This document shows positions 28,615-38,442 of a stretch of 64,000 nucleotides of DNA, one piece after another; positions within the stretch are counted from its first letter, which is position 1; each line of letters starts with the position of its first letter. The stretch is from positions 1 through 64,000 of the forward strand of contig NZ_AAWS01000017.1 of the NCBI RefSeq assembly GCF_000169175.1. The letters run 5' to 3'. The DNA comes from Microscilla marina ATCC 23134 (GTDB lineage: Bacteria > Bacteroidota > Bacteroidia > Cytophagales > Microscillaceae). A model generated the notes under the pieces. It was not told the DNA's origin. It saw only the letters and a list, made by a program, of their open reading frames with translations, and did not search any database. The position numbers and the translations under genes are program-made.

Positions 28615-29304
28615 TTATGAAAGAGTGTTTTCATTTTTATGTTCACTCACAATTTGCCCATCAAATAAATTGACAATGCGATGTGCATACTCAGCATCCA
28701 ACGATGAGTGAGTGACCATGACAATGGTAGTACCGCCAGCATTGAGTTCAGTTAATAGGTTCATTACTTCTTCTCCATTTTTAGAGTCCAGGTTACCAGT
28801 AGGTTCATCCGCCAAAATCAGTTTTGGTTTTGTAATTACAGCCCGTGAAATGGCCACCCTTTGTTGTTGTCCACCCGAAAGCTGCTGGGGAAAATGCTTT
28901 TTACGGTGCATAATCTCCATCTTGTTCATAATTTCTTCAACTCGGCGTTTGCGTTCTACAGCTGGTACTTTTAAATAAATAAGTGGTAGCTCTATGTTTT
29001 CAAATACTGTCAACTCATCAATCAAGTTAAAACTTTGAAACACAAACCCAATATTTGCTTTACGCATATCGGCACGTTGTTTCTCACTAAACCCACTAAT
29101 TTCTTTATCTAAAAAATAAAACTCACCTGTGCTAGGGTTATCCAATAACCCTAATATGTTCAACAGAGTAGACTTGCCACAGCCTGAAGGCCCCATGATG
29201 GCCACAAACTCACCTGAGTCTATCTTCATATTTACACTGTTCAATGCAGTGGTTTCTATTTCATCCGTAGTATATATTTTACTAAGTTTCTTAGTCTGTA
29301 TCAT
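28615..29304 (-). CDS. ABC transporter ATP-binding protein, MacB/LolD type
   Basis: 229 residues. Walker A is GPSGCGKST (about residues 38-46), Q-loop is in [22 protein letters not shown], the signature is [14 protein letters not shown] (about 142-155), and Walker B is [12 protein letters not shown]. The sequence is typical of the lipoprotein/macrolide-export type ATPases (LolD/MacB/FtsE-like). It lies 91 bases downstream of a membrane-fusion protein gene on the same strand and is probably co-transcribed with it. No permease gene is present in the window, so the transporter must use a permease encoded elsewhere or beyond this operon. The substrate is unknown. Confidence 0.93.
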   Translation of the reverse strand: MIQTKKLSKIYTTDEIETTALNSVNMKIDSGEFVAIMGPSGCGKSTLLNILGLLDNPSTGEFYFLDKEISGFSEKQRADMRKANIGFVFQSFNLIDELTVFENIELPLIYLKVPAVERKRRVEEIMNKMEIMHRKKHFPQQLSGGQQQRVAISRAVITKPKLILADEPTGNLDSKNGEEVMNLLTELNAGGTTIVMVTHSSLDAEYAHRIVNLFDGQIVSEHKNENTLS

Positions 29305-29395
29305 TGATTTCTATTTTTTGGCAGCATCTGTTGCTACAGTTTCATTGAATGGTTTATATGGTTTTTATTCTGAGTGATAAAGTAAGCAAGACTGG

Positions 29396-30649
29396 TTATT
29401 TTTGCAACACAAGTTGGTCAATATTTTCATAACCTTCATAGGATGATACAACGACTTTTTCGCCAAGTTTCAAGCCTTGGGTTACTTCGTAATAGTGTGG
29501 ATTTTGTCGCCCAAGTTTTATGTTACGTTTTACAGCCTTGTCTCCATTAGGGTTTACCACAAATATCCAACCACCGCCAGTTGCCTGATAAAATCCTCCA
29601 CGAGGGATTAAAACTGCCTGCTGAGAACTACTGAGTTGTAGTTTAATTTGTAAGGTTTGCCCTCGGCGAATTTTAGCCGGAATCGTTTTCAAAAACTCCA
29701 TATCTACCTTAAACTCCCCCGACTGTACCTCAGGGTATACTTTTTTTACTACCAATTCATAGTTTTTTCCTTCTAACTCAAATGTTCCTTTGAGTCCGGT
29801 GTATACTTTAGAAATATAGTGTTCGTCAATGCCTACATTAATTTTATAGCCATCCAAGTTATCGATTTGTCCAATGTTTTCACCCGGAGATTTAGACTCG
29901 CCCACTTCGGCTTTGAGAGTTGATAACTGCCCGCTGATAGGTGCTATTACATAGAGGTTGTCTAGTGTACGTTGAGACAAGCCAATGTTTCTTTGCATAC
30001 GTTGGATAGAAGCATCAAGTTGGTTCAAGCGTTCGGCTCTAAGCATTGTATTTTGTTTGATTGACCTCTTGGCTAATTCAAACTTTCGTTGTTGGTAGTC
30101 ATAATTATCTTTTGAGGTAAAATATACCTGTTTTGCTATGGCCTTGCCTTTTATTAATTGTGAGTCGCGCCGATGATTTCGTTTGGCTTGTTTTAGTCTG
30201 TATTCTATGTCTGCAAGCTCGTTTAAAGTTTGTAATTCATTTTGCCTCATATTGATTTGGGTAGTTTGTCGTTCATTGATCATGTCTAATAATTGTGACT
30301 CGCGGTTCATAAAATCAATCTGCAAAGCAGTATTGGTGAATTTCAAAATACTATCTCCTTTTTTTACTTGGTATCCATCTTCTACAAAAATCTTTTCAAC
30401 CCTGCCACCTTCTATAATGTCTAGAAACACGGTTTTGATCGGCTGGGCTACACCATCAACTACTATAAACTCCTGAAAGTTAGCTTTTTGTACTGAGGCG
30501 ATAGTTATTTTTCCTTGGCTTACATTCAGTTTCGCTGAAGAATTACCAAAAAAACTGTAAATCAATAGTAAAAGTAATAATCCACCCGCTCCTCCAAGGC
30601 TGAAGACTTTTTTGAGTGTCCACTGTTTCTTCTGAATTACTTTGTCCAT
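29396..30649 (-). CDS. Membrane-fusion (periplasmic adaptor) protein, HlyD/MacA type
   Basis: 417 residues. One N-terminal membrane segment (about 17-34, GGAGGLLLLLLIYSFF) is followed by a barrel-sandwich half (GRVEKIFVEDGYQVKKGDSILKF), a long alpha-helical hairpin (about 115-225) and the matching half (YVIAPISGQLSTLKAEVGES), then beta-barrel domains and a C-terminal KLGEKVVVSSYEG. This is the usual adaptor layout bridging an inner-membrane transporter and an outer-membrane channel. Its ATPase partner is directly downstream. No TolC-like gene is nearby. Confidence 0.9.
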   Translation of the reverse strand: MDKVIQKKQWTLKKVFSLGGAGGLLLLLLIYSFFGNSSAKLNVSQGKITIASVQKANFQEFIVVDGVAQPIKTVFLDIIEGGRVEKIFVEDGYQVKKGDSILKFTNTALQIDFMNRESQLLDMINERQTTQINMRQNELQTLNELADIEYRLKQAKRNHRRDSQLIKGKAIAKQVYFTSKDNYDYQQRKFELAKRSIKQNTMLRAERLNQLDASIQRMQRNIGLSQRTLDNLYVIAPISGQLSTLKAEVGESKSPGENIGQIDNLDGYKINVGIDEHYISKVYTGLKGTFELEGKNYELVVKKVYPEVQSGEFKVDMEFLKTIPAKIRRGQTLQIKLQLSSSQQAVLIPRGGFYQATGGGWIFVVNPNGDKAVKRNIKLGRQNPHYYEVTQGLKLGEKVVVSSYEGYENIDQLVLQK

Positions 30650-31203
30650 GTTTTTATAATTTCATAGTTATTAAAAGGCTTATGTGTATGTAGTATCTAA
30701 CAGGTAATACCATTGCCCTTGCTTAGCCAATTAGAGTGCCACCTTGTATAAGTGGTTGATGTACAGTGTTTTGTATTGTTTTAGGAGGTTTTTTTAGTGT
30801 ATTATATGTTCGCCTTCAATACAGAAAATGTTCATTGACGAACACTTTGAAATTGGATTGGTTGAGTAATGCTTTTATCATGGTTTTTCACATTAACCAA
30901 AAACTCAGTTTATAAAGTGCTAAACCTATAAAATCAGTGATAAATGAAATAGAAGATGTTTATTACTTAGTGAGCATAACAACAAAAATGGTGTAGTTAC
31001 TACTGCTATGACTTTTAAAATAGCTTACTTCAATATAAGGAGGGGCGATAGGTATTTTTGACATAGTACATTGATCGTTAGCCAAGCACTTTGCCTGACT
31101 AACGCAATGTGTATTTGTGGTGTGCTATAAATAAGAAAGAATACTATATAAAAGGCAGGAGGGCAAACGTGTCTTGCTTTTTATATGTATGATAGAGTGA
31201 ACA
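30650..31203. other. 554-base non-coding region upstream of the adaptor gene
   Basis: It contains the leader of the adaptor gene. It also has a palindromic TGTTC-N6-GAACA site (30829-30844), an imperfect hairpin at 31068-31110 (ACATTG/CAATGT and CGTTAG/CTAACG), and the terminator of the Wzz-like gene at 31145-31186. I see no open frame or recognisable remnant of a permease. Confidence 0.5.
31145..31186 (-). terminator. Probable terminator of the Wzz-like gene
   Basis: TATATAAAAGGCA (31144-31156) pairs imperfectly with TGCTTTTTATAT (31175-31186), 18 bases beyond the stop of the minus-strand gene. The stem is AT-rich. Confidence 0.5.
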
Positions 31204-32238
31204 TTAATCACTGTTTTTTGGTTCACTATTTAAAAACTTCATAAAAGGTTTGCGTACATCCAGCCATAAAACTAGCAGAAACCAGATGGCAAAGCCAATG
31301 TATAATCCTGTTTTTATACGCTTGGTTACTTTAATACTAGGGTTATTAAACTTTACAAAACCTTCTACTATTTGTACATTGTCTATCAAAGCAAGGGTTG
31401 TATCTACTTTTAGCTCTTCTTCTCGTAGTTTTACAGCTTCCTCATAAAGCTTAGAAATTGTACCTGGGTCTGTAATTTGAATGTTTTGATCTTTGCGAGT
31501 AAATACCTTGGCAATGTGGCGTTTGAGAGAGTCAAGTTCTTGGATTTCTTGCCTAAGTTTTTCTTTTTTTTGAGTTAAAAACATCTTTTTGGTATTTACT
31601 CTTTTCTTCATGTATTCATTTTCCTGAAGATAAGTAATAATTGCGCCTTCTAGGGCTGTGACATTGGCATTATCAGTCAGGCTTAACTCTATCGCAAATT
31701 TTTTGTCTTTGAGTTGAAAAATCTCTTTGTCCCTTTCTTTAGAACTGGCTTGTCTTTCATCTTTCCCTGGTTTCAACTCTTTGTTTTGCTGAGCACTTAA
31801 GTCTTTAAGCACTACTAACTTATCTACTGCTTTGATCGATACAATGGTTTTGGCTATTGCTGGGTCAATTTTAAGTATATTGGTAAGAGCTTTATGGTTA
31901 CCTTCATCCGCTAAGTTTTGCAAAGTTCCCAACAAGCCTGACAAAATAGAGTAATCAGCCTCTTTTGCATCAATCAACATTCTGGTTTTATAGGTAGGTG
32001 CTGAAACTTTATGAAAATAAAAGCCAACTCCTCCTCCAATCCCTAGAAAAACAGCTAATAAGAGTCCTCTTTTTATTATTCCTTTAATGACTACTCTCAA
32101 AAAGCTAACAAACTGACCCCATAGCTCCCTCAAGTCTATTTCATCTGATTGAACTACCTTTTTTGTCTGTTCGTTTAGATTTGTAATAGGTTTTGCTGCG
32201 TTTTTTTCTTCTTCAGGCTTACTTTTACTCTGACTCAT
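31204..32238 (-). CDS. Wzz/chain-length-determinant-like membrane protein
   Basis: 344 residues. A charged cytoplasmic N-terminus (1-55) includes EIDLRELWGQFVSF, typical of Wzz-type proteins. TM1 (about 58-76, LLLAVFLGIGGGVGFYFH) is followed by a periplasmic region with long coiled-coil helices (about 215-285), and TM2 (about 313-330) lies near the C-terminus. This two-TM layout matches polysaccharide co-polymerases without a tyrosine kinase domain. These set polysaccharide chain length or assist export. No polysaccharide gene cluster surrounds it, although two glycosyltransferase genes lie 8-9 kb away. Confidence 0.75.
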   Translation of the reverse strand: MSQSKSKPEEEKNAAKPITNLNEQTKKVVQSDEIDLRELWGQFVSFLRVVIKGIIKRGLLLAVFLGIGGGVGFYFHKVSAPTYKTRMLIDAKEADYSILSGLLGTLQNLADEGNHKALTNILKIDPAIAKTIVSIKAVDKLVVLKDLSAQQNKELKPGKDERQASSKERDKEIFQLKDKKFAIELSLTDNANVTALEGAIITYLQENEYMKKRVNTKKMFLTQKKEKLRQEIQELDSLKRHIAKVFTRKDQNIQITDPGTISKLYEEAVKLREEELKVDTTLALIDNVQIVEGFVKFNNPSIKVTKRIKTGLYIGFAIWFLLVLWLDVRKPFMKFLNSEPKNSD

Positions 32239-32310
32239 GGTCGGTTCTTTATCTGTTTAAAATAAAACTGGCTGTAAATTTATAAAAAAACACTGATTAA
32301 GGGCATATAT

Positions 32311-33645
32311 CTATGCCAATTGTGTTTGTCTTTCCTTAAACTCTATCCCAAGTTGCAACAACTCAGCCATGACAGGTGCATATATTTCTTTGAGTGTAGG
32401 AATAAAAACCCCTTTTAAGTTGATTTTGCCTAACAAAATGAGTTTGGCAGCTATAGCCAATGGCAGCCCTACTGTTTTTGCCATAGCAGTATGGTTTTCG
32501 TCGCCTAGTACTACCAAGTCAGATGTTTTGGCATATTTTGTTTGGTTTGTTAGCTGATACTCAAACTGATGTTGCATGACAATCATATCTTTGTCATTGT
32601 CTTCTAATTTCCATTTCTGCTCTAGCAAATGTTGTAATATAAAAGCGGGAGAACCTTTTACTGGAATAGGAATATCGTCTAATAAACCTGCCCAGGCAAT
32701 TTTTTGAATGATCTCATGGTCAGCAGACTTGCCTATAAAACTTGCAAGTTTATCAACAGTACTCTGAGCACTGGTCTCAGGAAAAAATGCCTCAGTAAAG
32801 GTACGGTAAGTCATCCCCTTGGTGTCTACTTCAAAATCGTCTGAGGTAAGCCCCAAACTGACCAAAACAGCCCAGGCGCTACAATAACCATCGCCTCTGA
32901 GGGTGCCACGCAACATGGTAGGAATATGATCTAACCCGTACAACTCGCGGTATTTGAGTGAGTCACGGTTGGCGTAGGTTTCAAACTTTCCCAAGCCCTC
33001 TACCTCTAAGGAGTCTGTTTGATTGAATAATTGATGATAAGGAATATACTTGTATTGTCCGTTTTCTATATACTGTGCAGTGCCTCCTTTGCCTGCTAAT
33101 ATTACATTACGGGGGTTCCAGGTAAACTTATAATGCCAGGGATTGTTGTCATACTCTGGGGCAACCAAGCCACCTGTATATGATTTAAAGGACACAATAT
33201 TGCCATTTTGTGACTTGATCTCATCAATCATTTGCATTGCCGACATATGATCAATGCCTGGGTCTAGCCCTATTTCATTTAAAAATATCAGCCCAGCTTC
33301 TTCTACATCTTTTGCCATGGCTTTAATTTCTTCTGACAAATAAGAGGCTGTCAATAAGTGTTTTTGATGGATTAAGCAATATTTGGCTACCTCGGCATGT
33401 AAGCTGGCCGGTAATAAGGAGACCACCATATCGACTTTGGCTATAGTTTCAGTTGCTTGCGAATGGTTATATATATCAAACACCAGCGTTTTAACGTGTG
33501 GATAAGGTGCCAACTTTTGTGTCAACAGGTCAGTAGACACATCAGCAACTGTCATTTTCCATTGATAAGTTTGCACGGCTTTTGCCAGATAATCGATAAG
33601 CGCATCAGCAGACCTTCCTGCTCCTATAACTAAAATATGTGCCAT
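32311..33645 (-). CDS. Saccharopine dehydrogenase family protein
   Basis: 444 residues, cytosolic. The N-terminal Rossmann motif is ILVIGAGRSADALIDYL (about residues 4-20). The signature LNEIGLDPGIDHMSAM (about 142-157) and the following KSYTGGLVAPEYDNNPWHYKFTWNPRNVIL are typical of saccharopine dehydrogenase/LYS9-like enzymes. These oxidise or reduce the saccharopine linkage in lysine metabolism. Because this family also includes homospermidine- and carboxynorspermidine-type relatives, the exact substrate is not certain. It has its own promoter and no co-directional close neighbour apart from the Wzz-like gene 72 bases downstream. Confidence 0.87.
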   Translation of the reverse strand: MAHILVIGAGRSADALIDYLAKAVQTYQWKMTVADVSTDLLTQKLAPYPHVKTLVFDIYNHSQATETIAKVDMVVSLLPASLHAEVAKYCLIHQKHLLTASYLSEEIKAMAKDVEEAGLIFLNEIGLDPGIDHMSAMQMIDEIKSQNGNIVSFKSYTGGLVAPEYDNNPWHYKFTWNPRNVILAGKGGTAQYIENGQYKYIPYHQLFNQTDSLEVEGLGKFETYANRDSLKYRELYGLDHIPTMLRGTLRGDGYCSAWAVLVSLGLTSDDFEVDTKGMTYRTFTEAFFPETSAQSTVDKLASFIGKSADHEIIQKIAWAGLLDDIPIPVKGSPAFILQHLLEQKWKLEDNDKDMIVMQHQFEYQLTNQTKYAKTSDLVVLGDENHTAMAKTVGLPLAIAAKLILLGKINLKGVFIPTLKEIYAPVMAELLQLGIEFKERQTQLA

Positions 33646-33671
33646 ATTAAATGTGATTGTGTTTCGTACCC

Positions 33672-33701
33672 CAAAGCTAAGTCAACTTATTGAAAACCAA
33701 A
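33672..33701 (-). promoter_or_regulatory. Bacteroidota-type promoter of saccharopine dehydrogenase gene
   Basis: On the minus strand TTTG (33698-33701) is followed after 18 bases by TAGCTTTG (33672-33679), a TTTG-N18-TAnnTTTG match. The start would be near 33666, giving a leader of about 20 bases. Confidence 0.55.
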
Positions 33702-33823
33702 ATATCATGGCTATGGTATTTATTATTAATAAAAATAGCTGGTTTTATATAGCCACTTTGTTTTTTATAATTAAATTTAGACTTGATTAACAAACCCCTT
33801 CAAATAGGATAATTGAATAAAGT

Positions 33824-36800
33824 ATGAATAATAAACATAGGGTCATCAAAAATAAAATCATCCTATTCTTTATTTCATTTGCAGTTATATTTTTTATTTT
33901 ACAACTGTTTATCAATGTATACAACAGTAAAATAGAAAACTATAATAAACTGTATAATGAGATTTCTAAAGCCAATAAAGATATTAGCTCTTCTCTTTTG
34001 TTTGCGCATCATATTAGCCAACAATATGAAACTGAAAACAGTCAACGTTTACTGCGTAAAAGTATAAATCGTTATCAGGTAATGCTTAACCTTGTAACCC
34101 AGGAAGGAGAGGTAGCAGTAGAGCAAGAAAGTATTAGTTTGCCAGGCAATACACCTGAGTTCCGGTTAAACTTAGACCTTATTGCTCCTATATGGAATAC
34201 TTATAAAACAAATGCGCTCACCCTGGCAAGTCGTGTACAATTTGATTACAATCAATATAACAAATTGTCTCCCGCGCAAGCCGTGCTTGATTTTTGGGCA
34301 GCCCAACAAAAAATTATCAACGATTCTATTGCTACTCAAGGTATTAATGAATTGCTCAATGCCAAAGATACTATAGCTGCCATTGATGCATTGGCATTGA
34401 AACTTGCCAAAAAATACAAACTTACTTTAAACAAAGATTATTCTTTAGACTCGATAAGCACCAAAGCTTACAAGGCGCTTCAGCAAAATATTGATCCTTT
34501 GTCAAAACAAACCAATGAGTTACTTGACAGTTGTGAGTCTATTGTAAACAATACTCAGGCAACCCTACAGTTGTTGTTGTATATCAATTGGGGGATGTTT
34601 TTCTTGTTTCTTGCTTTAGGGTACCTGGTGTATAACACTTGGATAGCCATACCAATTCAAAAAATAAACAACAGTGCAGCACTCATTCAAACGGGAGACC
34701 TTGACCAAAGAATAGATTATAAAAAACAAAATGAGATAGGAATTATTGCTGATACACTTAACTTGTTGATTGGTAAAATACGTCAGGCAACCACTTTTAT
34801 CAAAGGTATTGAACAAGGCGAGTTGGATTTATCTTATGAAGCCGAAGAAAAAGATACTTTGTCAGAAGCACTGCTAAACATGCGCGAAAAACTAAGTGCA
34901 GTAAATATAGAGGAGCAAGAACGTGCCTGGGCAAACAAAGGGTTGGCGATGTTTAGCAATATTTTACAAACTTACCGTGAAAACACCCAAACACTCGGTT
35001 ATGAGATCATCTCTAACATTGTAAAATACATTGATGCCAACCAAGGAGGCATTTATATAGTAAATGACAATGACGAGCAGAATATATTTATAGAATTATT
35101 GGCTAGTTATGCCTTTGGAAAGCAAAAATACCGAATCCAACAAATCAACACAAACGAAGGCTTGGTAGGACAGGCTTACAACGATGTAGACACTATTTAT
35201 GTGACCGATATTCCTAATGATTATGTAGATATTTCTTCGGGAATGGGAGGGGCTAACCCTAGCTGCATTTTGGTTATTCCATTAAAGCTAAATGAAACGG
35301 TGTACGGGGTAATGGAATTGGCATCGTTTGAGGAGATACCTAGGTATAAAATTGATTTTCTTGAAAAGTTAGGCGAAAACATTGCATCTACCTTGTATGC
35401 AGTAAAAACCACAGAACAAACCCACAAACTCTTGTTGGAGTCTACGGAGATTACCCGACAAATGCGTGACCAAGAAAAGGAAATGCGCGACAACCTGCTT
35501 ACCTTACAACATACTCAAGGAGAAATGGAAGAAAATCAAGAAGTGCTTACTGCACAGTCGTACGCCATGAATACGACCTTGATTACACTGGAAATGGACA
35601 TTGAGTTTAAAATATTGAATGCCAATGAGTTGTTTTTAGAAACTATGAATTATTCGGCAGCTGAAATTACTGGCAAACATTACCGAATGTTTATAGATAC
35701 CGAAGATTTTGAAAGCGACGATTACAAGGCATTGTGGAATGACCTGAAAAATGGAGTGCCTCATAAGGGAGAGTTTAAGCAAATCGCTAAGTATGGCAAA
35801 GAGGTGTGGTTGCAAACTACCTTTACTCCCATTAAAAATAAAGAAGGTAAAACGTATAAAATTCTTAAAATTGCCTTTGATGTTACGACCGACAAAAAAC
35901 TAAGGCTTGATTTCCAGGGGCAGCTCGAGTCTTTCCGTCGTTCAAATGCCACTGTGGAGTATGATATGGATGGCAACATTCTGGAAGCAAACGATATCTT
36001 CCTGCGTTTGATGGAATATAAGCGTGACGATATTATTGGGCAAAACCATGCCGTATTGGTTACTAACGAAGAACGCAACTCTGAAGCTTATCAACTACTG
36101 TGGGATAAACTGGTACAAGGCGAGTATCATTCGGGTGAGTCGCGCCGAGTGTCTAAAAACGGAAAAGAAATATGGATACAGGGCAGTTTTAATCCTATAT
36201 TTGACCTGAGTGGCAAACCTTACAAGCTGGTAGAGTTTGCGGTAGATATAACCGATAGAAAGAACGCTGAGCGTAAAATATTACTGACTCAACGTAAACT
36301 ACAAAATAGAGAAGCCAACCTAAAAGCAGTGATTAACAACACTGAAGAGATGATTTTGACGGTAGACCAAAGTTATAAAATCACTTTGCTGAATGATAAA
36401 ATGAGGGCAGCCTATGCTACTCGAAATATTACCCTAAAAGCAGGATTAAATATTACAGAGACATTTCAGGAAGATAAGTTTAACTACTGGAAACAGCATT
36501 ATGATAAAACACTGGAAGGCGAAAAAATACAAATAGAAGAGATTTTTAATCACCCTGAAAACAACCAGGATATTTATTGGCAGTTTTCTTTTATCCCTAT
36601 TAAGAATAAGCTTCGTAAAATCACTGGAGTGGCAGTGTTTATCAAAGATATTACAAAGCAAAAGCAAGAAGCGTTTGAAAAAGAAAAGATTGCTATCAAT
36701 ATTGCTTCTATCAAAGAGCAAGAAACAGCCAAAGCCCAAGAGATACTAGAAACTCAACAGAAATCTATTGCTCGAATCATAGAAAAATTTGAAAAAGAGA

Positions 36801-36865
36801 AAGCCGACCTCCAGGAAGCTTTAAAAGCTAAAGAACAAGAGCTGGAAATGTTGAGAAAAAAATAA
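33824..36865 (+). CDS. Membrane receptor with HAMP, GAF and three PAS domains, no kinase domain
   Basis: 1013 residues. TM1 (about 11-31) and TM2 (about 250-270) flank a helical extracytoplasmic sensor of about 220 residues. A HAMP domain (about 270-325, IPIQKINNSAALIQTGDLDQ) follows, then GAF (about 385-525). Two closely similar PAS domains lie at about 580-690 and 695-810, each with a PAC motif near ITDRK or VTTDKK, and a third PAS at about 825-945. The protein ends in a coiled coil (about 945-1013). No histidine kinase, GGDEF, EAL, methyl-accepting or phosphatase domain is visible. It must signal by protein contact or through a partner encoded elsewhere. Confidence 0.9.
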   Translation: MNNKHRVIKNKIILFFISFAVIFFILQLFINVYNSKIENYNKLYNEISKANKDISSSLLFAHHISQQYETENSQRLLRKSINRYQVMLNLVTQEGEVAVEQESISLPGNTPEFRLNLDLIAPIWNTYKTNALTLASRVQFDYNQYNKLSPAQAVLDFWAAQQKIINDSIATQGINELLNAKDTIAAIDALALKLAKKYKLTLNKDYSLDSISTKAYKALQQNIDPLSKQTNELLDSCESIVNNTQATLQLLLYINWGMFFLFLALGYLVYNTWIAIPIQKINNSAALIQTGDLDQRIDYKKQNEIGIIADTLNLLIGKIRQATTFIKGIEQGELDLSYEAEEKDTLSEALLNMREKLSAVNIEEQERAWANKGLAMFSNILQTYRENTQTLGYEIISNIVKYIDANQGGIYIVNDNDEQNIFIELLASYAFGKQKYRIQQINTNEGLVGQAYNDVDTIYVTDIPNDYVDISSGMGGANPSCILVIPLKLNETVYGVMELASFEEIPRYKIDFLEKLGENIASTLYAVKTTEQTHKLLLESTEITRQMRDQEKEMRDNLLTLQHTQGEMEENQEVLTAQSYAMNTTLITLEMDIEFKILNANELFLETMNYSAAEITGKHYRMFIDTEDFESDDYKALWNDLKNGVPHKGEFKQIAKYGKEVWLQTTFTPIKNKEGKTYKILKIAFDVTTDKKLRLDFQGQLESFRRSNATVEYDMDGNILEANDIFLRLMEYKRDDIIGQNHAVLVTNEERNSEAYQLLWDKLVQGEYHSGESRRVSKNGKEIWIQGSFNPIFDLSGKPYKLVEFAVDITDRKNAERKILLTQRKLQNREANLKAVINNTEEMILTVDQSYKITLLNDKMRAAYATRNITLKAGLNITETFQEDKFNYWKQHYDKTLEGEKIQIEEIFNHPENNQDIYWQFSFIPIKNKLRKITGVAVFIKDITKQKQEAFEKEKIAINIASIKEQETAKAQEILETQQKSIARIIEKFEKEKADLQEALKAKEQELEMLRKK

Positions 36866-37021
36866 ACTCAGGATAAAGCCCTAAATCAATGGCTATAGGT
36901 ACAATAATAACAAGTACTTATGTTTGGTTACCTGTATCTTTGTTACTTGAACCATTAAAATACTATAAGTCAAAAGTTGCTCGATGGACATTTGACTTTG
37001 TCTCCTAAATATTCAAGTAAC

Positions 37022-37531
37022 ATGAGCCAAACAGATCAAAGAAAAAAACTCGATATTACGCTTTCTATAGATGTGTATGATCGCCCGTCAGAACTTGCCC
37101 CAGAGTATGCCAGCTTGCTCAAAGCCGCCGAAAAAATAACCCATCAGGCGTATGCCCCTTATTCCAATTTTTTGGTAGGCGCAGCCATTTTGCTGGATGA
37201 TGGAACAGTAGTGACAGGGAGCAATCAAGAAAACGCGGCTTACCCTTCTGGTATTTGTGCCGAGCGAACCGCTATTTATTATACTGGTGCCCAATACCCC
37301 AACCGTACAATCAAAGCCATTGCAGTAGCTGCTCAGCGGGGCGATGAAGTATTTTTACCAGCTGCACCCTGTGGGGCTTGTCGCCAGGCAATGCTCGAAT
37401 ATGAAGAAAAACAGCCTCATAACATTCAGTTGATTTTGCAAGGTCAAGAAGAGAAGGTGTATGTAGTTTCGTCTATTGCCGATTTATTGCCCCTTAAGTT
37501 TGGTAAGAAAAACTTGAACTCTGGCGAATAA
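37022..37531 (+). CDS. cdd: Cytidine deaminase
   Basis: 169 residues from the ATG at 37022. A TTG at 36977 would add 15 unrelated residues and is not used. Zinc-site motifs are CAERTAIYY (Cys79, Glu81) and APCGACRQAM (Cys117, Cys120), with YAPYSNFLVGAAI and GSNQENAAYPSGI before them. The enzyme hydrolyses cytidine and deoxycytidine to the uridine forms in pyrimidine salvage. The N-terminal extension of about 25 residues (MSQTDQRKKLDITLSIDVYD) is common in Bacteroidota members. A strong terminator follows, so it is a single-gene unit. Confidence 0.95.
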   Translation: MSQTDQRKKLDITLSIDVYDRPSELAPEYASLLKAAEKITHQAYAPYSNFLVGAAILLDDGTVVTGSNQENAAYPSGICAERTAIYYTGAQYPNRTIKAIAVAAQRGDEVFLPAAPCGACRQAMLEYEEKQPHNIQLILQGQEEKVYVVSSIADLLPLKFGKKNLNSGE

Positions 37532-37548
37532 GATAAGCACAAAAAAAA

Positions 37549-37585
37549 CAATAAGTTCGCGGAGCTACTCCCAGCGAACTTATTG
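37549..37585. terminator. Strong convergent terminator after cdd
   Basis: A 12-bp perfect stem CAATAAGTTCGC/GCGAACTTATTG (37549-37560 with 37574-37585) with a 13-base loop. A8 precedes it, giving a T tail for the convergent DUF5606 gene, and TTTG follows on the plus strand. Confidence 0.85.
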
Positions 37586-37613
37586 GTTTGATAGTATTGG
37601 TGTATTTCTAAAT

Positions 37614-38093
37614 TTAAGACTCTTTTTTCTCCGTCTCTTCTTTCTCGTCAGCTTTAGCCTCTTTCTCTTCTTCTTCATGTGTACCATTGGCTAACTCTTC
37701 CAATGTTTCGGGCGTATTTTCGACAATTAGCTTATACCAACTAATCAGTTTTTTTACGTCTGATACATACACTTTTTCTTCATCATAATCAGGCACTATG
37801 CTTTTCAAAAATGCCATCAAATCTGCTGAAGAGGCTTTAGAGTTGAGTTTTTGTATATCTTCGTTAAAGTCTTGATATATCTTTAGAATAACATTTGCCA
37901 AAGGCACCGAGCCTTCTTGATCTGTTGTGTAGATGGATACTTCTTTCAACACTGACATACGGCTGGTAGCTCCCACTACCACCTTGCGTTTTTTCTTATC
38001 CAATGATTCTACAATCACACCAGAACGCGTAGGTTTTACTACTTTAAACAACCCTGGTTTTCCTGAGATGGCAGCAATCTTTTTTAAATCCAT
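37614..38093 (-). CDS. DUF5606 family protein
   Basis: 159 residues. The N-terminal part MDLKKIAAISGKPGLFKVVKPTRSGVIVESLD is the signature of a Bacteroidota family annotated DUF5606. The central part is helical and the last 25 residues are a Lys/Glu tail of low complexity (EEEEKEAKADEKEE). There is no signal peptide, so it is cytosolic. The function is unknown. The SH3-like beta-rich start suggests a nucleic-acid or ribosome-associated role, which is speculation. It is alone between the cdd terminator and a MITE-like repeat. Confidence 0.85.
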   Translation of the reverse strand: MDLKKIAAISGKPGLFKVVKPTRSGVIVESLDKKKRKVVVGATSRMSVLKEVSIYTTDQEGSVPLANVILKIYQDFNEDIQKLNSKASSADLMAFLKSIVPDYDEEKVYVSDVKKLISWYKLIVENTPETLEELANGTHEEEEKEAKADEKEETEKKES

Positions 38094-38144
38094 TCGATTT
38101 GATATTTTTTGATAAAAATTGATTCGAAAGTTTTACTTTCTTTA

Positions 38145-38298
38145 AGCAACGTTTTCAAAATAAGTTTCCATATTTAGTAAATTTACCCAAAGCCAGACGG
38201 GGTACTTTTAGCCGAAGGCAGAGCTACGGGCAATAAAAGCAACGAAGTATAGCCAAGGGGATAAAACTAAACCGGACGGTTATTGCAAACACGTTACT
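38145..38298. repeat. MITE-like repeat family Q, copy 1 (154 bp)
   Basis: Terminal inverted repeats of 19 bp bound it: AGCAACGTTTTCAAAATAA at 38145-38163 and the complement of TTATTGCAAACACGTTACT at 38280-38298. The interior shares blocks with copy 3 at 61097-61254, including GAGCTACGGGCAATAAAA-like, CGGACGGTTATTGC and CACGTTACT. No open reading frame is present, so it would need a transposase in trans. Confidence 0.75.
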
Positions 38299-38391
38299 AA
38301 GCAATATGTATAATATGCAGCACGTGTTTTCTTCATATTTATCTAGTCTAAAAATGAACAAAACACCATACACCTTTTGCAAAATAGCCTC

Positions 38392-38442
38392 AAAAATAGA
38401 CATTTTTTAAAAACGATACGTAATGATGCGTTAAAATGTCTA
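38392..38442 (-). terminator. Terminator of engB
   Basis: TAGACATTTT and AAAATGTCTA (38397-38442 outer ends) pair, with an inner AACG/CGTT. On the minus strand the stem is followed by a T-run (complement of 38392-38396). It lies about 40 bases beyond the engB stop. Confidence 0.75.
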
